A stretch of DNA of 64,000 nt from Nocardioides sp. CER19 (GTDB lineage Bacteria > Actinomycetota > Actinomycetes > Propionibacteriales > Nocardioidaceae), in the NCBI RefSeq assembly GCF_029846275.1, contig NZ_JARVWS010000002.1, positions 124,001 through 188,000 of the forward strand, in the 5' to 3' direction. The position numbers and the translations under genes are program-made. Shown piece by piece: positions 62,510 through 64,000 of this stretch; the stretch's first letter is position 1, and each line of letters opens with the position of its first letter. The notes under the pieces are model-generated. The model saw only the letters and a list, made by a program, of their open reading frames with translations. It was not told where the DNA came from and did no database searches.

Positions 62510-64000
62510 ATGAGCGTCGACCCTCGCGCGCCGGAGCTCGTCAGCGGTGACTTCGTCGCGATGATGTCGGCGGTCCAGCTGTGCGTGCTGGTCCACGACG
62601 CCGAGACGAAGAACATCCTCTGGGCCAACCCCGCCGCCTGCGCGCTGCTCGAGTGGGATGTCTCCGAGCTGCGGCCGCTGAAGGCCAACGACATGAGCAG
62701 CTCCGCTCAGCAGTACGACCGCGTCCTCGGCCGGGCCTGGCTGCAGGACGCCGTCGACCACGGCGTCAGCCGCATCGAGTGGCACTACCGGAGCCGGTCG
62801 GGGCGCATCGTGCCGACCGACGCCATCGCTACCCGGGTCGAGCTCGCCCAGGGCCCGGCGGTCATGGTGCAGTTCCGCGACATCGAGCGGGAGCAGCACA
62901 TCGCCCAGGAGCTGCGGCTGGCGACGTCGTACATCGACGCGCTCGCTCGGCAGACGTCGACGGCCGCCCTGATGGCGGACCACGCCGGGGTGCTCCACTT
63001 CGCCACCGACAGCGCGATGGCGCTGATCGGCGCCGACCTCCACCAGCCGCTGGGCGCGCTGGAGCGGCATGCCCGGCTGCGCATGGACGGTGCCGTCGCG
63101 GGGTGGGACGAGGTCGTCGCCGCCGCGGTCCCGGTCACCTGGATCCAGCTCGAGGTGCGCGGCCCCGCTGGGGTCGCGTGGCTCGAGGGGAGCGTCGAGC
63201 GGCTCAACGACACCGAGGGCGGCACGTTCCTGCTGCTCCTCCACGACGTCTCCGATCGTGTCCACGGAGAGGTCGAGCGCCTGCGGGAGGCCCAGCGCGA
63301 GAACTACCTCGCGCGTTACAACGCGATGGGTGACATGGCGATGGCGATCGCCCACGAGCTCGGTCAGCCGCTGGCCGCCGCGGGCAACTACCTCGGGGGC
63401 GCCCTGGCCCGGGTGTCGAACGGGTCCGCGGACCACGGCGAGCGGGTGGACCTCGAAGGCGTCACGAGGGGCATCGAGAGCGCTCGCCGCCAGATCGAGC
63501 GGGCGAGCAAGATCGTCGAGGCCTCACGCAGCTTTGTCGGGCACCTCCAGCACGTCGCGGAGCCCGTGGACCTCCACGACGTTGTCGCCGAGTGCGAGTA
63601 CTTCGTCCGCCTCCGTGCCACGGCGGCCGACATCGAGGTGGTGGTCGAGCCGAGTGCGAGTCCCGTCGTCGTCCGCTGCGAGCGCGTCCTCACCGAGCAG
63701 GTCGTGCTCAACTTCTGCTTCAACGCGATCGACGAGATGGCGGCCGCCGGCACCTCCGGGCGCACGCTGCGGATCGTCGTACGACGAGGCGACGGCGTCG
63801 GCGTGGTCGCCGTCGAGGACGACGGACGTGGCATCACCCGCGACCCGTTCGCCGACAACTTCACCTCGAAGGACCGCGGCAGCGGCATCGGCCTCGCGTT
63901 GAGCTATCGCATCATCACCCGTCAGCGCGGTTCGGTGTGGGCGGAGCGTCGCGACGAGGGCGGGTCGAGGTTCTCGTTCGCGCTCCCGCTCGCCGACTGA
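62510..64000 (+). CDS. PAS-domain sensor histidine kinase
   Basis: 496 aa, soluble. Two PAS-like domains (about 15-140 and 145-260) precede the HisKA box, with the phosphorylated His in AIAHELGQPLAAAGNYLGGAL (about residue 283). The HATPase has the N-box VLNFCFNAIDEM, G1 VEDDGRGITRD, and G2 GSGIGLALSYRI. The layout resembles FixL/TodS-type cytosolic kinases that sense aromatic or redox signals. The stop is exactly the last base of the window; a response regulator gene probably follows. Confidence 0.92.
   Translation: MSVDPRAPELVSGDFVAMMSAVQLCVLVHDAETKNILWANPAACALLEWDVSELRPLKANDMSSSAQQYDRVLGRAWLQDAVDHGVSRIEWHYRSRSGRIVPTDAIATRVELAQGPAVMVQFRDIEREQHIAQELRLATSYIDALARQTSTAALMADHAGVLHFATDSAMALIGADLHQPLGALERHARLRMDGAVAGWDEVVAAAVPVTWIQLEVRGPAGVAWLEGSVERLNDTEGGTFLLLLHDVSDRVHGEVERLREAQRENYLARYNAMGDMAMAIAHELGQPLAAAGNYLGGALARVSNGSADHGERVDLEGVTRGIESARRQIERASKIVEASRSFVGHLQHVAEPVDLHDVVAECEYFVRLRATAADIEVVVEPSASPVVVRCERVLTEQVVLNFCFNAIDEMAAAGTSGRTLRIVVRRGDGVGVVAVEDDGRGITRDPFADNFTSKDRGSGIGLALSYRIITRQRGSVWAERRDEGGSRFSFALPLAD

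Overview
The window is high-GC DNA with many GTG starts, GTGA/ATGA-coupled operons and a KorAB-type 2-oxoglutarate:ferredoxin oxidoreductase. This points to an actinobacterium. Nocardioidaceae (Nocardioides-like) is my best guess, supported by gene content and by two intergenic repeat types I associate with that group. No search was run to confirm it.

Layout. (1) 1-13.3 kb is ordinary chromosome: korB (partial) and korA, divergent from a sulfate ABC transporter operon (binding protein, cysT, cysW, cysA). A cysteine-free Rrf2 regulator converges on that operon. Then come an exporter-type ABC pair facing a NarL-type two-component system, a TrpB2-type tryptophan synthase beta chain, and a YajQ protein. 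(2) tRNA-Tyr(GUA) at 13,240 marks the start of a long accessory region reaching about 45.1 kb. It opens with a frameshifted DUF4279 gene, an EEP phosphohydrolase, a tyrosine integrase and its AlpA/Xis-like partner, and a secreted Excalibur-thermonuclease. A defence-island stretch follows: a four-domain DUF262/DUF1524/RAMA/ATL-like protein divergent from a complete type I R-M locus (hsdM-hsdS-hsdR), an unrecognised 628-aa protein with a nuclease-like C-terminus divergent from a PLD/DEAD-helicase/DUF3427 protein, a membrane-anchored UvrD-like helicase with an inserted nuclease-like segment, a NERD protein, an Mrr-like endonuclease, and a three-gene operon (TIGR04255, HTH protein, unknown). An EcsC-like protein, a zinc-ribbon membrane protein and a DUF2510 matrixin-like protease lie near its right side. 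(3) 45.3-64 kb is a catabolic cluster. It holds a RidA protein divergent from FAH hydrolase, cupin, TesB thioesterase, aryl-CoA ligase, a fused 2-aminobenzoyl-CoA/salicylyl-CoA monooxygenase-reductase, a 4HBT thioesterase and a PaaX-like regulator. Next are an LLM flavin monooxygenase with its flavin reductase, an AraC regulator, an isatin-hydrolase-like cyclase, a fused indolepyruvate:ferredoxin oxidoreductase pair, a TetR regulator, a second flavin reductase and a PAS histidine kinase.

How the parts may work together. The catabolic genes fit breakdown of an indolic or other N-heteroaromatic compound through an isatinate/anthranilate-type intermediate, CoA activation, ring hydroxylation/reduction and lower-pathway hydrolysis. 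The substrate is an inference from gene combination. A nearly identical DNA motif (ACGTTCGT flanked by TGACAT) occurs in both divergent promoters of this cluster, which suggests one shared regulator. The accessory region is a restriction and nuclease-rich island next to an integrase at tRNA-Tyr. I could not identify its right attachment site. The best candidates for undescribed systems are the TIGR04255-HTH-unknown operon (39.8-42.0 kb) and the divergent 628-aa protein/PLD-helicase pair (27.7-33.0 kb).
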